Positions 39,427 to 49,217 are shown, counted from the stretch's first letter. The stretch: DNA of 64,000 nt from CAVRUD01 sp963849635 (GCA_963849635.1 CAWKIA010000036.1:62001-126000); one strand, 5' to 3'. The notes: generated by a model not told the origin, from the letters alone. Numbers and translations: made by a program.

Positions 39427-39548
39427 GAGCCACCATCGAAACCCCGCGATTGGCGGCTCCGCCCGGGGATTCATCCCCGGGCTCAGTGACGGAAGTCCCT
39501 CCGTGACTGAACACGACCGCCTCCGGTTCCTGGTTTTGATAGGCGCTC
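39427..39548 (-). repeat. MITE-like 122-bp repeat, copy 1
   Basis: It is homologous to 63801-63922 in reverse orientation and has exactly the same length. Imperfect terminal inverted repeats are GAGCCACCATCGAAACC (left) and GGTTTTGATAGGCGCTC (right). The shared inner part includes CGGTCGTG, TCAGTCACGGAGGGAC and CGGAGCCGCC. The flank to 39683 holds another short palindrome-rich stretch (ACCCAGGATTTCAACCCTGG) and no gene. Confidence 0.7.
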
Positions 39549-39683
39549 CTAGTGATCCAGTCGCCAAGTTCGTGCCGCTTCCGGACCCAGGATTTCAACC
39601 CTGGGTTGAGGCCACAAAACCCCTTCGGGGTTGGCAACGAGCGCCGGCAAGGTGCATCCTGTGGGGCCGCTCAGGGCCCTGCC

Positions 39684-40508
39684 CTATTGCATCGACGTCT
39701 GAACATCGATGAGCGGTTGTTGTGATACCTTGAGGTAGCCGCTATCCGGGTTGTCCAGAACCGCGATCAACGTGATGACGGCCGAGAACGAGAGCGCCAG
39801 GAGTAACATCAACCAGGTCCTCCGCGACTTCGCGATCGCCGTATCGTATCCGACGGCGACCATGGCCAGACCCATGAGTGCGTAGAGCGCCGCCCAGATA
39901 CCGGGCGGGATCTTCGTCTGGAGCGCGACGGCCTCCCTCAGCGCCTGGACGTCGCCCACGCTGTTCAACGAGTCGACGTACAGCGCGGCCACCTCGGAGT
40001 GCGTATCGCGTTGCGCGTGGGCGACCCCCCCATCCCAAAGTTGCGCGACGATCCCGTTCAACTGTGCGACCAGTTCCGCACGCCGATCGCCGTTGCCGGG
40101 CTCGGCCGACTCGAGGAGCACATCCATGTACGTCCGGAAAAGCGCCTGGGCGTTGTCGCGATCCGGCTGCGGAAGGAAGTCCGTTCGAGCGTACCCGGTG
40201 CTGATCGTGATCGCCTGTTGCCGAACCAACTCCTTGCGGGCGTCGAATCGGTCGGACACGATCCCAAACGTGAAGGCCAAGAGGAACGCAAGGAGGGCCA
40301 GCACAGAGCCGGTGATCGCGGAAACCGGCGCCTCCTTTTCGCCCTCAGATCGCTTTCGAACCGCCGACCCGAGGCGATACCCGATCTCGATCGCGAGCAG
40401 GATCAGCCCCGTCGTCGCCACGAATACGAGCCACGGCGAGCTTCCGGTGATGTCCACGGATGCAAGCCCTTTCACACTGCCAACGTCGATATGCGTAGCC
40501 TGACACAT
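39684..40508 (-). CDS. DUF4239-like membrane protein, third copy
   Basis: The protein has 274 residues. Two N-terminal TM helices (PWLVFVATTGLILLAIEIGY, GSVLALLAFLLAFTFGIVS) are followed by a helical soluble part (DRFDARKELVRQQAITISTG, LVAQLNGIVAQLW) and two TM helices near the end (GIWAALYALMGLAMVAVGYD, TWLMLLLALSFSAVITLIAVL). This matches the bestrophin-like DUF4239 layout but is distant from the copies at 37.8-39.3 kb. It lies downstream of the fused ketoacyl synthase gene on the same strand. Confidence 0.75.
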   Translation of the reverse strand: MCQATHIDVGSVKGLASVDITGSSPWLVFVATTGLILLAIEIGYRLGSAVRKRSEGEKEAPVSAITGSVLALLAFLLAFTFGIVSDRFDARKELVRQQAITISTGYARTDFLPQPDRDNAQALFRTYMDVLLESAEPGNGDRRAELVAQLNGIVAQLWDGGVAHAQRDTHSEVAALYVDSLNSVGDVQALREAVALQTKIPPGIWAALYALMGLAMVAVGYDTAIAKSRRTWLMLLLALSFSAVITLIAVLDNPDSGYLKVSQQPLIDVQTSMQ

Positions 40509-40733
40509 CTGGCCGCGCAGCCGGGCGACGGCTCGGTCGGTTCCTCGTCGCCCGAAAGGCCCGCATCGCGCTAAGTGGTCCGTCCGGCAAGTCTATGCGA
40601 CTAACGGGGGTTGGGCGAGGCCGGCGCGGCGGGCTGCGCGGCACCAATTGCGCCTTCCCCAGACGAAGGGGAGGCGGCGGGCGTTCCAGTACCGGGTCGC
40701 GGCGGCCACCGCGCAGGCGACCTCATCCCAAGT

Positions 40734-42767
40734 CTAGAAGGTGTACAGAGCACAACCCACCTGGATGCCTGCTGCCACGTTGATGATCAGCCCGAGGTCG
40801 CCCCGATCGACCAACCCATGGTCTCGTACTGCTTGGATCCCGTATGGCAGCGACGACGTAAAGAGATCGCCCGCAGCGTGCGCACAAACATCCACAACTC
40901 GTTCTGGATCGATGAGGAGGGAGGATGCCAATCTTGCGACGAAGTTGACCGAGATCAGGGGTGGCAGCACTACCCGAATCTCTTCTCGGTCGATCCCTTC
41001 CGACATCAGCAGATCGTCGACTGCTGTCCGTATGCACGCGAGCAGGCAGTCTTCGTATTTTGGGTCCGAATCAATTGCCAGGCAGATGCCGTCTTCGCCC
41101 ACCTTCGTGCGCACGGTATAGGCATCCAAATACTCGGTAACATAGCGGAACGAGAACGAGCCAAAGCCGTCTTGCTCATCAGCTGAGGGCTCCAAAATCA
41201 CTGCCGATCCGGTCTCGCAGACACCTCGTACTACTTCGTCAATGCCTCGGTTGTTTTCGATCTCGGCGGTGGCGATCATGCAGACCTTGCCGCGTTGCGC
41301 CTTGATGAATTGGGCCGCGAGATAGCACCCGTTCAAGAACCCAATCCCGCCGTTGAACACATCGAAAGCCAGCGTATGTTGCCGTGCGTTGGGCTCGGCG
41401 TCGGCATTGCAACCAAGTCGACCCGCGAGGATAGTGGCGATTGCGGGCTCCATCAAGAAATCGTTCCGGTATACACCGGTGTAGATAAGCAGGTCGATAT
41501 CGTTCGGGTGATAGGGCGTCTGCGCCAGGCAGGTCGTCGCCGCCTTCGTCGCCAGGTCTAGCGCGTCGGCGTGGCATGCACGGGTCGGGCATGCGATGCC
41601 GACTGCCCCGATGCGGACGCTCGGTGATCGTCCTCGCTCGAGCGCTCGGCCGCTTTGACGCCGGCGAGTTCGCCGAGTGGCGGGACCACCGGCGGTGGCA
41701 CCCCGGAGAACGCGCTCAGGCAAGTCGTCAAAGGTGTACAACGCGGTACCAAATGTCAGTCCGCTCCCGGCGATATTAAACGCAACGCGGTCGCCGGATT
41801 TGACCCGACCGGCCTGGATGCCGTCCCAGACCGCAATCAACTGAGTCGACGTGGCCGTGTTTCCGCGATCCGTTAGGTTGTCGACCACATTGACGTCGCG
41901 ACCGACCCCGTCCCCGTACCGAACCTCTAGGTCCGACTTCACCCGCCGCAGCGTTGAACGAGACGTCTGATGGGGGATCATGTGATCGATATCTGAGATG
42001 GCCCAGCCTGCCCCCGTCAGCGTTCCATCGAGGTGCGTAAGCGCGTGCTCGATACCGACCGCGGCCATGGCCGCGGAGTCGGTCAGCATGATAGCCCCTC
42101 CGCGTGTCCGTTCGGACGGTTTCGCTACGCAGAGGTCGCTGTGGCGACCGATCGTGTACATATCGATCGCCTCAAATCCGACTCCCGGGGTGTCGGAGCG
42201 TTCCAAAACGACGGCCGCCGCCGCATCGCCCAGCGTCAGGCACGCGAGGCGTGGATCGGCTAGTCCTTCGATCTCCGCCTGCGCTGTAGTAGTCAGATGG
42301 GAAATGTAATCCCCGCTGACGACCAGCGCGCACCGAATAACGCCGAGATTGAGCAAGGTGTCGACAACGCTGATGCCTGTAAAGAGTCCAGCGCACGCAT
42401 TGGCGAGATCCATGGCCAATGCATTGGTGAAGCCGAAGTGATGACGTAGTTGGACCGCGGTGGTTGGTTCGAACGAAAATCCGAAGGCCTTTTGATCGTA
42501 CCTGCAGATGTTGCACGAAAGGAGGATGTCGATGTCCTGCGGTTTTCGATGGGATCGGCTCAGGCAATCCTCAATCGCGCGTTTCGCGAGATCTATCGAG
42601 AACTCCCCTTCTCCAGCAACGCGTCGCGTTTGGATCCCAGTGAGCCGTTCAAGCGGGAACTTGATCGGGGGGCGACATCCTTGGAGGATCTCTGCGGTTG
42701 AGACCGTTCGCGCCGGGAAATAGACGCCGAGGCTCTCAATTATGGTCTTGAACTCACGCTGTCCCAT
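40734..42767 (-). CDS. Fused double ketoacyl-ACP synthase III-like protein, second domain lacking the catalytic Cys
   Basis: The protein has 677 residues, twice the usual FabH length. Domain 1 (residues 1-350) has the full thiolase-fold triad: Cys in LANACAGLFTG near 123, His in HMIPHQTS near 265 and Asn in DRGNTATST near 300. A basic linker (ATRRTRRRQSGRALERG) leads to domain 2 (from about 385), which keeps the fold (PNDIDLLIYTGVYRND, LPYGIQAVRDHGLVDRGD) but reads FDVFNGGIGFLNG where Cys is expected. That suggests one active and one structural or binding half. The substrate is unknown; FabH-like enzymes condense acyl-CoA with malonyl-ACP or move acyl groups. Confidence 0.85.
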   Translation of the reverse strand: MGQREFKTIIESLGVYFPARTVSTAEILQGCRPPIKFPLERLTGIQTRRVAGEGEFSIDLAKRAIEDCLSRSHRKPQDIDILLSCNICRYDQKAFGFSFEPTTAVQLRHHFGFTNALAMDLANACAGLFTGISVVDTLLNLGVIRCALVVSGDYISHLTTTAQAEIEGLADPRLACLTLGDAAAAVVLERSDTPGVGFEAIDMYTIGRHSDLCVAKPSERTRGGAIMLTDSAAMAAVGIEHALTHLDGTLTGAGWAISDIDHMIPHQTSRSTLRRVKSDLEVRYGDGVGRDVNVVDNLTDRGNTATSTQLIAVWDGIQAGRVKSGDRVAFNIAGSGLTFGTALYTFDDLPERVLRGATAGGPATRRTRRRQSGRALERGRSPSVRIGAVGIACPTRACHADALDLATKAATTCLAQTPYHPNDIDLLIYTGVYRNDFLMEPAIATILAGRLGCNADAEPNARQHTLAFDVFNGGIGFLNGCYLAAQFIKAQRGKVCMIATAEIENNRGIDEVVRGVCETGSAVILEPSADEQDGFGSFSFRYVTEYLDAYTVRTKVGEDGICLAIDSDPKYEDCLLACIRTAVDDLLMSEGIDREEIRVVLPPLISVNFVARLASSLLIDPERVVDVCAHAAGDLFTSSLPYGIQAVRDHGLVDRGDLGLIINVAAGIQVGCALYTF

Positions 42768-43047
42768 GGTCCGATACCCCCTTTGCCGTCGTCCGCCAGA
42801 GGGCTGACCGGGTCGCCAATCGCTTCATCTGGTGCACTCACGAGACGTTAACGGATTAGGGAGACGGACGCAACTAGTGGCCGAGAACGGGCAAGCGGGC
42901 AAGCGGGCACGAAAAGCTTCGGCGCCACGACCTTCGCATTCGGGGCGATCGAGCTCTGTGTGATCGTTCGTACCGTTGGTTCGCCGATCTGACCTCGGCT
43001 TCCTCGCGGATCTGCTTCCGGGTGGCCGCGCCGCTGGCGTCACCGGT

Positions 43048-44382
43048 CTACTGCTGAGACAGTCCAGGAGCGGCCGTGGTGCTGGCTTCCTTGGACCTGA
43101 GGGCCGGAACTTCTCGCCAGAATCTGTCGACCACGACCGCCAGGGCCAGGAAAGCCACGAGCGCAATCGCGGTTCCCGGCTCGTCTACCAGTGTCTCCAC
43201 CGTGAACACGACAAGGGTGATGACAACGGTGATGATCGACAGGTAGACGATCGCGACTTTGGCGCCGGTTTCCTTCACGAGTTTGAGGTGCGCAATACCG
43301 ACCATCATGAAGACCACGAGACCGACCGCGCTGCCGATCGATGCGATCGCCGACAGATCGAAGAGCAACGTCAGGATGCAGACGAGGATTGTCGAGAGCA
43401 CCGTTCCGACGTTCCCGTATTTTCCGGACTTCCGGCCGAGAACTTCTGGGAACTGACCGATCTTGGTCAGGTAGGAGACGACGCCGGTTGTCGCGAAAAA
43501 CTGGGAGTTGACGGCCGACGAGGTTGAGAAGACCGCGGCGATCGTCATGATGACGAAACCGGCGCTCCCCAGGATCGGCTCCGCGGCCTTGGCGATCGCG
43601 GTGTTCCCGGCGGCGATGACCTCTTCGAGTGGGAGCATGGCGAAGACACCAATCGCAATTGCGACGTAGAGAATAGTCGTGATGATCAGAGACAGATACA
43701 TGGCTCGTGGCAGGTCTTTCTTCGGATCCTCCAGGTCTTCCGACGCAAACGCAACGACGGCGAAGCCGAGGAATGCGAAGAAGGTCAGCGCCACACTCGA
43801 GATGATGGAAGTGATTCCCGGGTATCCATCAGGTGAGAGTAGCGAGTAATCTCCATTGCGCAGCGTGATGTAAGAGAATCCTCCCAAAATGGTGATGACT
43901 GCCCACACGATCGCCGTCTGGACACGAGCGACTGAACCCCTGGCCGTCTCGAGATTGAGGATCGCCATCACCACGATGATGACCAACGCCAGGAGTTTGG
44001 TTGCCTCTGGCGAAACCTCGTCGCCAAAGAAGAGCGCGCCCGCGTAGCTGCCAAACGAGAGGGCGACCATGACCGTGACGATCTGACCGACGAGGTAGTA
44101 GAGCCACGACACGATTCCGGTCACATGCCCGTTGCCGAACCCCTGGACGAGGTACTCGATCGTCCCACCCCGAGAGGGGTAGCGAGCGCCGAGCTTGACG
44201 AAGGAATAGCCCTGCAGCATCGAGATCGCCCCAGCGATCAGGAACGAAATCCAGACCGCGGTGCCGGCAATCGCTCCGGCTTCCCCGAGGAGCGCGAAGA
44301 TGCCGGCGCCCACCATCGCGCCGACGCCCATGAAGGCGGCCCCAAACATGCTGATCTGTCCGCGGCCGTTCTCCTTCTCCAT
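43048..44382 (-). CDS. APC-family amino acid permease
   Basis: The protein has 444 residues and 12 predicted TM helices. MFGAAFMGVGAMVGAGIFALLGEAG is the APC first-helix substrate site (GxGxGxG-like) and YSFVKLGARYPSRGGTIEYLV marks helix 2-3. The C-terminal tail is short. It probably imports an amino acid by H+ or Na+ symport. Next to an arginine deiminase operon, an arginine or related substrate is reasonable but inferred. A motif copy lies 238 bp upstream. Confidence 0.9.
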   Translation of the reverse strand: MEKENGRGQISMFGAAFMGVGAMVGAGIFALLGEAGAIAGTAVWISFLIAGAISMLQGYSFVKLGARYPSRGGTIEYLVQGFGNGHVTGIVSWLYYLVGQIVTVMVALSFGSYAGALFFGDEVSPEATKLLALVIIVVMAILNLETARGSVARVQTAIVWAVITILGGFSYITLRNGDYSLLSPDGYPGITSIISSVALTFFAFLGFAVVAFASEDLEDPKKDLPRAMYLSLIITTILYVAIAIGVFAMLPLEEVIAAGNTAIAKAAEPILGSAGFVIMTIAAVFSTSSAVNSQFFATTGVVSYLTKIGQFPEVLGRKSGKYGNVGTVLSTILVCILTLLFDLSAIASIGSAVGLVVFMMVGIAHLKLVKETGAKVAIVYLSIITVVITLVVFTVETLVDEPGTAIALVAFLALAVVVDRFWREVPALRSKEASTTAAPGLSQQ

Positions 44383-44620
44383 GTGCGATCAACTCCGTTG
44401 CAGTCCGAGATGGCTCCCCGGCTAGGCGAGCCCGAGCGAGGATGCAGTGCTCGGGCATGGGCCCGCCCTGACGATGACGTAAAGGGACGTTACGCGCTCG
44501 CGGGAGATGACTCCTCTGAACTGACCGGATGTGACGGGCGGCCCCAACGTCGGCCCCGACCTGGTAGGCACACGCGACCCCGAGCGGAACGCCGTTACCC
44601 TCTCGAATACCCTACGGGCG

Positions 44621-44651
44621 GTTGCACTGTACTCAGACCAAGGGTGTATTC
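44621..44651 (-). promoter_or_regulatory. Bipartite 31-bp motif, copy 9, upstream of the APC permease
   Basis: On the minus strand: GAATAC, ACCCTTGG, 11 nt, then TGCAAC and CGCC. It ends 238 bp before the APC start. The 325-bp gap around it holds no gene. Confidence 0.6.
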
Positions 44652-44707
44652 AACGGAACAAGGATTCTGAATATCCCGCCGTTGAAGCACGCGCTTCGTT
44701 CTCGGGC

Positions 44708-45580
44708 TCACCACCGGTGGAGACTGATTCGTGCATCCGGGAAAAGCTCTCCGAGGCGTTTGAGAACCTCCTCCCGGACGGCTTGATCGTTGAGGCCAGT
44801 CCAGGTCACGCGTACCTGGGTTCCCTGGTTGATCGTCTCCTGCGCCAACCGTCCCGCCATACGTCCGAGCCGTGGAAGCCGGGCGATTGGCCCAGGCACC
44901 CGTACTTTTCTCAGACGTGAGCGGACCGCAATCTCAGGAAGGGAGATAAATCCCGGCACCTCGGCAAGCGCGTTCTCGACCAGCGCCCGCGTATCTTCGA
45001 CCGACCGGCCGGTCTTGCCGATGCCGTGAACGGTGACGATGGTCAGGGTAGCCCGGTCGGGACTGTAGTTGAGGACTGCTTGGGTGAAGACGAATGAATT
45101 CGGGGCGATGACCCGGGTGCCATCATGGGCACGGATCACCGTTGTGCGAAGGGAAATCTCCTCGACGGTGCCCTCGACATCGTGGTTCGAGTACTTGACA
45201 TGGTCACCAATGTTATATGGGCGCTCGAACAGGATGAACGTCCCGGCGACGAGACTCTGGAGGACGCCCTGGAGCCCGAGCGCGACAACGAGCGTGCCCA
45301 ATCCGACCGCGGTCAGCAGCGTGGCCCAGGTAGCGCCCCACAGTGAAAGGAGCAGCGTTGCCGCGGCGCCGAAGATGCCCAGAGTGACCGCGTTCTCGAC
45401 GATCCGCTTGGCATTCTCGGGGGCGAGGGTTGGGACCAACCGCCGCCCGATCTGGCGCCGTAGTCTGCGCGCAACGACGGCAGCGCCGAGAAAAACGACA
45501 ACCGCTTCGGCCATGCCGAAGCCGATCGAAATGAACTGCTCCAGGGCACGATGCAACGTGTCCCTGACCGTGTCACCCAT
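44708..45580 (-). CDS. MscS-family mechanosensitive channel
   Basis: The protein has 290 residues. Three TM helices end in the pore helix AVGLGTLVVALGLQGVLQSLVAG with its Gly/Ala packing pattern. The MscS beta-domain follows (FERPYNIGDHVKY, GTVEEISLRTTVIRAHDGTRVIAPNSF). Opening under membrane tension would release solutes. It is the last gene of the arginine deiminase operon, 86 bp after carbamate kinase, an unusual partner that links arginine catabolism to osmotic relief. Confidence 0.9.
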   Translation of the reverse strand: MGDTVRDTLHRALEQFISIGFGMAEAVVVFLGAAVVARRLRRQIGRRLVPTLAPENAKRIVENAVTLGIFGAAATLLLSLWGATWATLLTAVGLGTLVVALGLQGVLQSLVAGTFILFERPYNIGDHVKYSNHDVEGTVEEISLRTTVIRAHDGTRVIAPNSFVFTQAVLNYSPDRATLTIVTVHGIGKTGRSVEDTRALVENALAEVPGFISLPEIAVRSRLRKVRVPGPIARLPRLGRMAGRLAQETINQGTQVRVTWTGLNDQAVREEVLKRLGELFPDARISLHRW

Positions 45581-45666
45581 GCCTGCACGTGCCCGCTTGC
45601 CTGCCTGCCCACATCCACTGGTCCGTGAGCACGACGCTGAGATGCCTGCACGTAGGGTCGATCAGG

Positions 45667-46581
45667 TCAGTTCGGTACGATGTTCGTGCCCTTATTGCCC
45701 TCGACGATCCCTTCGATGTCTTGCAGTGCTCCGATCGCCGCCCTCCCGCCGGTCTTCTCCACGAACTGCAGTGCGGCTTCCACCTTTGGTCCCATCGAGC
45801 CAGCAGGAAATCGATGCTGCCTGAGCTCAGCGACAGTGATCCGATCGAGCCGGCGTTGGTTAGCCGTCCCAAAATCGAGGTAAACACCGTCGACGTCCGT
45901 CGCCATCACAAAGACGTCGGCATTGAGCTCTCGCGCGAGCAGTTCGCTGGCCAAATCCTTGTCAATGACGGCCTCGATCCCGCCGAGCGTGCGAGTGCCG
46001 TCGGCTGCATAGGCGGTTGGAATGCCGCCACCGCCGGCGCAGATGACGACCGTGCCTTTTTCGATCATCCACTTGATCGGCCGGAGCTCGAAAATCCTAC
46101 GCGGCAGGGGCGAGGGCACGACCCGCCGCCACTTGGCGCCATCCTGCTTGAACGTCCACCCCTTGGCTTCGGCTAGCCGGTCGGCCTCTGCCCGGTCGTA
46201 GATCGGGCCGACGAACTTTGTGGGATCGGCGAAAGCAGCATCGGCCGGATCGACCTCCACCATGGTCAGAAGTGTCGCGAGGGGGACATCGAACGGGAGC
46301 AGGTTTCCCAATTCCTGTTCGAGCATGTAGCCGATCATGCCCTCGGTCTGGGCGCCTAGGACGTCGAGTGGATAAGGTTCCACCGCGGAATATGCTTGAG
46401 CCTGGAGCGCTAAGAGTCCGACCTGCGGCCCGTTTCCGTGAGTCAGCACGAGCTCGTGGCGCTGGGCCACCGGCGCCAGCGCTGTCGCTGCGATCCGGCA
46501 GTTGGCGCGTTGGACCTCAGCCGTCATCGGTTCGCCCCGTTTCAGGAGCGCGTTTCCCCCAAGTGCGACGACGACTCGCAT
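45667..46581 (-). CDS. arcC: Carbamate kinase
   Basis: The protein has 304 residues from ATG 46581; the frame upstream is Arg-rich and not protein-like. It catalyses carbamoyl phosphate + ADP to ATP + NH3 + CO2, the energy-yielding last step of the arginine deiminase pathway. VVVALGGNALLKRGEPM at the start, ELVLTHGNGPQVGLL near 47, VICAGGGGIPTA near 195 and IDKDLASELLARELNADVFVMATDVDGVY near 220 are the amino-acid-kinase family motifs of ArcC. It is in an operon with the other arc genes. Confidence 0.95.
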   Translation of the reverse strand: MRVVVALGGNALLKRGEPMTAEVQRANCRIAATALAPVAQRHELVLTHGNGPQVGLLALQAQAYSAVEPYPLDVLGAQTEGMIGYMLEQELGNLLPFDVPLATLLTMVEVDPADAAFADPTKFVGPIYDRAEADRLAEAKGWTFKQDGAKWRRVVPSPLPRRIFELRPIKWMIEKGTVVICAGGGGIPTAYAADGTRTLGGIEAVIDKDLASELLARELNADVFVMATDVDGVYLDFGTANQRRLDRITVAELRQHRFPAGSMGPKVEAALQFVEKTGGRAAIGALQDIEGIVEGNKGTNIVPN

Positions 46582-46606
46582 CGCGTGCGTCCTCCTCGTG
46601 CGTGTC

Positions 46607-48160
46607 TCAGGCGACGCCTGTCGCCGGCTGGAGCGGTATCGCCTCCTCCTTCGCCGGGAGCGCCGTCTCATCTCCGGGTATGACCTCGTCGGGACCGTAT
46701 TTCTCCATCTTGAACCCCGTGAACCCGTAGATCAGGGAGATGATGGGGTTGATGATGTTGAAGAAGCAGTAGGGGGCATAGTCAAAGGTCGAGATGCCGA
46801 GCACACCAGTGTGATAGGCACCGCAGGAATTCCAGGGAACGAGGACAGAGGTCACGGTACCGCCGTCCTCGACGACCCGTGAGAGCAATTCCGGTTTGTA
46901 GCGTCGCCGCCTGAACTCTAGCCGGAAGCTCCGGGACGGAATCACGATGGCGACGTACTGGTCGGCCGCGATGATGTTCAACCCGATACCGGTGCCGATG
47001 ACCGTCGCCACCAGCAACCCACCCGACTTCGCCTTGGCGAGCACGCCTTTGACGAGAAGGTCGAGGAAGCCGGCCGCTTCCATGATCGCGCCGAACGCGA
47101 GCGCGCCAAGGATCAGCCAGACCGTGACGAGCATGCTGTCCATGCCGCCGCCCGAGAAGAGTGTGTCAATCGGCGCGACGCCGCTGTTCGAGACGAATCC
47201 GGTCGCCATCGCGGCGTAGATCCCCTTGACCAGCGCGAACGGAGTGCTCAAGTCCGGATCGTTCGCAAACTGGAGCACGAGGTCGTGTTGGGTGATGGTG
47301 GCGAGTACGCCCGAGAAGATCGCCGTGATGAAGATCGACAGGAAGGCCGGGAATTTCTTGAGACTGAAGGCGACCAGCAGCACCACCGGCAACAGATTGA
47401 TGATCGAGATGTTGTAGATCTGCCCGATCGTCTCGCGGGCAGCATCGGTGCTCACGGAACCGGTGACGTCCTGTGTCAGGCTGATGATGAGGAAGATCAC
47501 CGTCGAGACCGCGAACGCGGGACCGACCGTGTAGAGCATGAAGCGAATGTGCTGGTTCGTCGTGACGCCGCCGACCAGACTCGGCACGAGGATGGTCGTC
47601 TCGGAGAGCGGCGACATCTTGTCGCCCATGTAGGCGCCGGAGATAACCGCGCCGGCCGTGATCTCCGGCGAGACGCCGAGGACGTTCGCGATGCCGACGA
47701 AGGCCACGCCGAGTGTGCCCGCGGTCGTCCACGAGCTCCCCGTGACCGTCCCGGTGATGGCGCAGATCAGGGTCACTGCGGCCAGGAAATAGGATGGTTT
47801 GAGGATCGCAAGACCGTAATCGACGATCGTCGGGATCGTGCCCGCCATGTTCCAGGTGCCGATGAGGGCGCCGACGGCGAGTAGGATGAAGATGGCACCC
47901 AACGCCGACGATATGCCGCCGATGACCGCGTTCCCGAGCGTGATGTACGAGTAGCCGTTCTTGTGGGCGATCACGGCGGCGATGGTCGCCGCCGTGAAGA
48001 GAGCGACCTGGAGCGGTCCGAGCGTCGAGTCGAGCCCGAACAGGTAAACGGAAAGGGCGATCAGTCCGATCAGGGCCACGACCGGAATGAGCGCATCGAG
48101 CATGCTCGGCGGCCTCGGCTGTGGTTCCACTTCTGATTCGTTCTGACTCGGATCCGACAT
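46607..48160 (-). CDS. NhaC-type Na+/H+ antiporter family protein
   Basis: The protein has 517 residues and about 11-12 TM helices. ITGTVTGSSWTTAGTLGVAFVGI, GAVISGAYMGDKMSPLSETTIL and VPWNSCGAYHTGVLGI are conserved NhaC-family membrane regions with the buried Asp residues in YMGDKMSP. Family members exchange Na+ for H+, and some carry malate/lactate or amino acids instead. Lying between arcB and arcC in the operon, it may balance pH during ammonia production or may move an arginine-pathway metabolite. Confidence 0.88.
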   Translation of the reverse strand: MSDPSQNESEVEPQPRPPSMLDALIPVVALIGLIALSVYLFGLDSTLGPLQVALFTAATIAAVIAHKNGYSYITLGNAVIGGISSALGAIFILLAVGALIGTWNMAGTIPTIVDYGLAILKPSYFLAAVTLICAITGTVTGSSWTTAGTLGVAFVGIANVLGVSPEITAGAVISGAYMGDKMSPLSETTILVPSLVGGVTTNQHIRFMLYTVGPAFAVSTVIFLIISLTQDVTGSVSTDAARETIGQIYNISIINLLPVVLLVAFSLKKFPAFLSIFITAIFSGVLATITQHDLVLQFANDPDLSTPFALVKGIYAAMATGFVSNSGVAPIDTLFSGGGMDSMLVTVWLILGALAFGAIMEAAGFLDLLVKGVLAKAKSGGLLVATVIGTGIGLNIIAADQYVAIVIPSRSFRLEFRRRRYKPELLSRVVEDGGTVTSVLVPWNSCGAYHTGVLGISTFDYAPYCFFNIINPIISLIYGFTGFKMEKYGPDEVIPGDETALPAKEEAIPLQPATGVA

Positions 48161-48203
48161 GACGCGAACCTCCCATTGGGCGCCGCGGCGTAAGGTCGCT
48201 TGA

Positions 48204-49217
48204 TCAGTTGCCCAGCGTCGCGACGAGGATGGCCTTGATCGTGTGCATCCGGTTCTCGGCCTGGTCGAAGACGATCGAGGCCGGGGACTCGAAGACCTCC
48301 TCGGTCACCTCCATGCAGTCGATCCCGAAATGCTCGTACGTCTCCTGGCCGACCTTTGTCTCGCGGTTGTGGAACGCGGGCAGGCAGTGCATGAACTTGG
48401 CGTTCGGATTTCCTGTGCGCCGCATCACTTCGGCGTTGATCTGATACGGCATGAGCAGCTTGATGCGCTGTCCCCAAACATCGTGGGACTCGCCCATCGA
48501 CACCCAGACGTCCGTGTGAACGAAGTCGGCACCGGCGACGCCTTGAGCGACATCGTCGGTGACCGTGATGCGGGCGCCGGTCTGCGCGGCGCGGGCCCGG
48601 TGCTTTTCGATGAAGTCCGCGGCCGGCCAGAGTTCCTGGGGAGCGACGATCCGGACGTCCATGCCGAGCATGGCCCCGGTTTCGAGCAGCGAACGCCCCA
48701 TGTTGTTCCGGGCGTCGCCGAGGAAGGCGTATGCCGTCTGCTCGAGGGGTTTGTTCGAGTGCTCGCGCATGGTCAGAACATCGGCGAGCATCTGCGTTGG
48801 GTGGAACTCGTCGGTCAGGCCGTTGTAGACCGGAACCCCGGCGTATTTGGCGAGCGTCTCGACGAGATCCTGCGAGAAGCCGCGGTACTCGATCGCGTCG
48901 TACATCCGGCCCAGCACGCGTGCGGTGTCCTTCATCGATTCTTTGTGGCCGATCTGAGAGCCTTCAGGCCCGAGATACGTCACGTGCGCGCCTTGGTCGT
49001 ACGCAGCCACCTCGAACGCGCAACGTGTCCGCGTCGACGTCTTTTCGAAGATCAGCACGATCTCCTTCTGGGTCAGCCGCTGTCGCTCGGTCCCGCTCTT
49101 TTTCTCAGCCTTGAGCGCGCTCGAAAGGTCGAGGAGGGCAATGAACTGCTCTTTTGTCAGGTCGCCAACATCGAGTAAGTTCTTTCCCTTCAAAAAGGTG
49201 GGCATGGTCGTAACCAT
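48204..49217 (-). CDS. arcB: Ornithine carbamoyltransferase, catabolic by context
   Basis: The protein has 337 residues. Carbamoyl-phosphate site STRTR is near residue 56, HPTQ near 142 and the ornithine-site HCLPAFH near 272; FLGDARNNMGRSLL is also typical. The length and the inserts before HCLPAFH match catabolic OTCases (ArcB), which phosphorolyse citrulline to ornithine and carbamoyl phosphate. ATG 49217 is chosen; ATG 49205 is possible. The position between the YfcC carrier and arcC supports the catabolic role. Confidence 0.95.
   Translation of the reverse strand: MVTTMPTFLKGKNLLDVGDLTKEQFIALLDLSSALKAEKKSGTERQRLTQKEIVLIFEKTSTRTRCAFEVAAYDQGAHVTYLGPEGSQIGHKESMKDTARVLGRMYDAIEYRGFSQDLVETLAKYAGVPVYNGLTDEFHPTQMLADVLTMREHSNKPLEQTAYAFLGDARNNMGRSLLETGAMLGMDVRIVAPQELWPAADFIEKHRARAAQTGARITVTDDVAQGVAGADFVHTDVWVSMGESHDVWGQRIKLLMPYQINAEVMRRTGNPNAKFMHCLPAFHNRETKVGQETYEHFGIDCMEVTEEVFESPASIVFDQAENRMHTIKAILVATLGN

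Noticed and set aside
40545..40580. Degenerate motif-like text (GATGCGGGCCTTTCGGGCG on the minus strand) upstream of the third DUF4239 gene
   Set aside because: Spacing to the last block fails and TACRAC is replaced by AACCGA. Too weak to count.
42776..42806. GATACC-CCCTTTGCC near 42783 as a further motif copy
   Set aside because: The last block (TACRAC) is absent and the plus orientation does not face a start codon.
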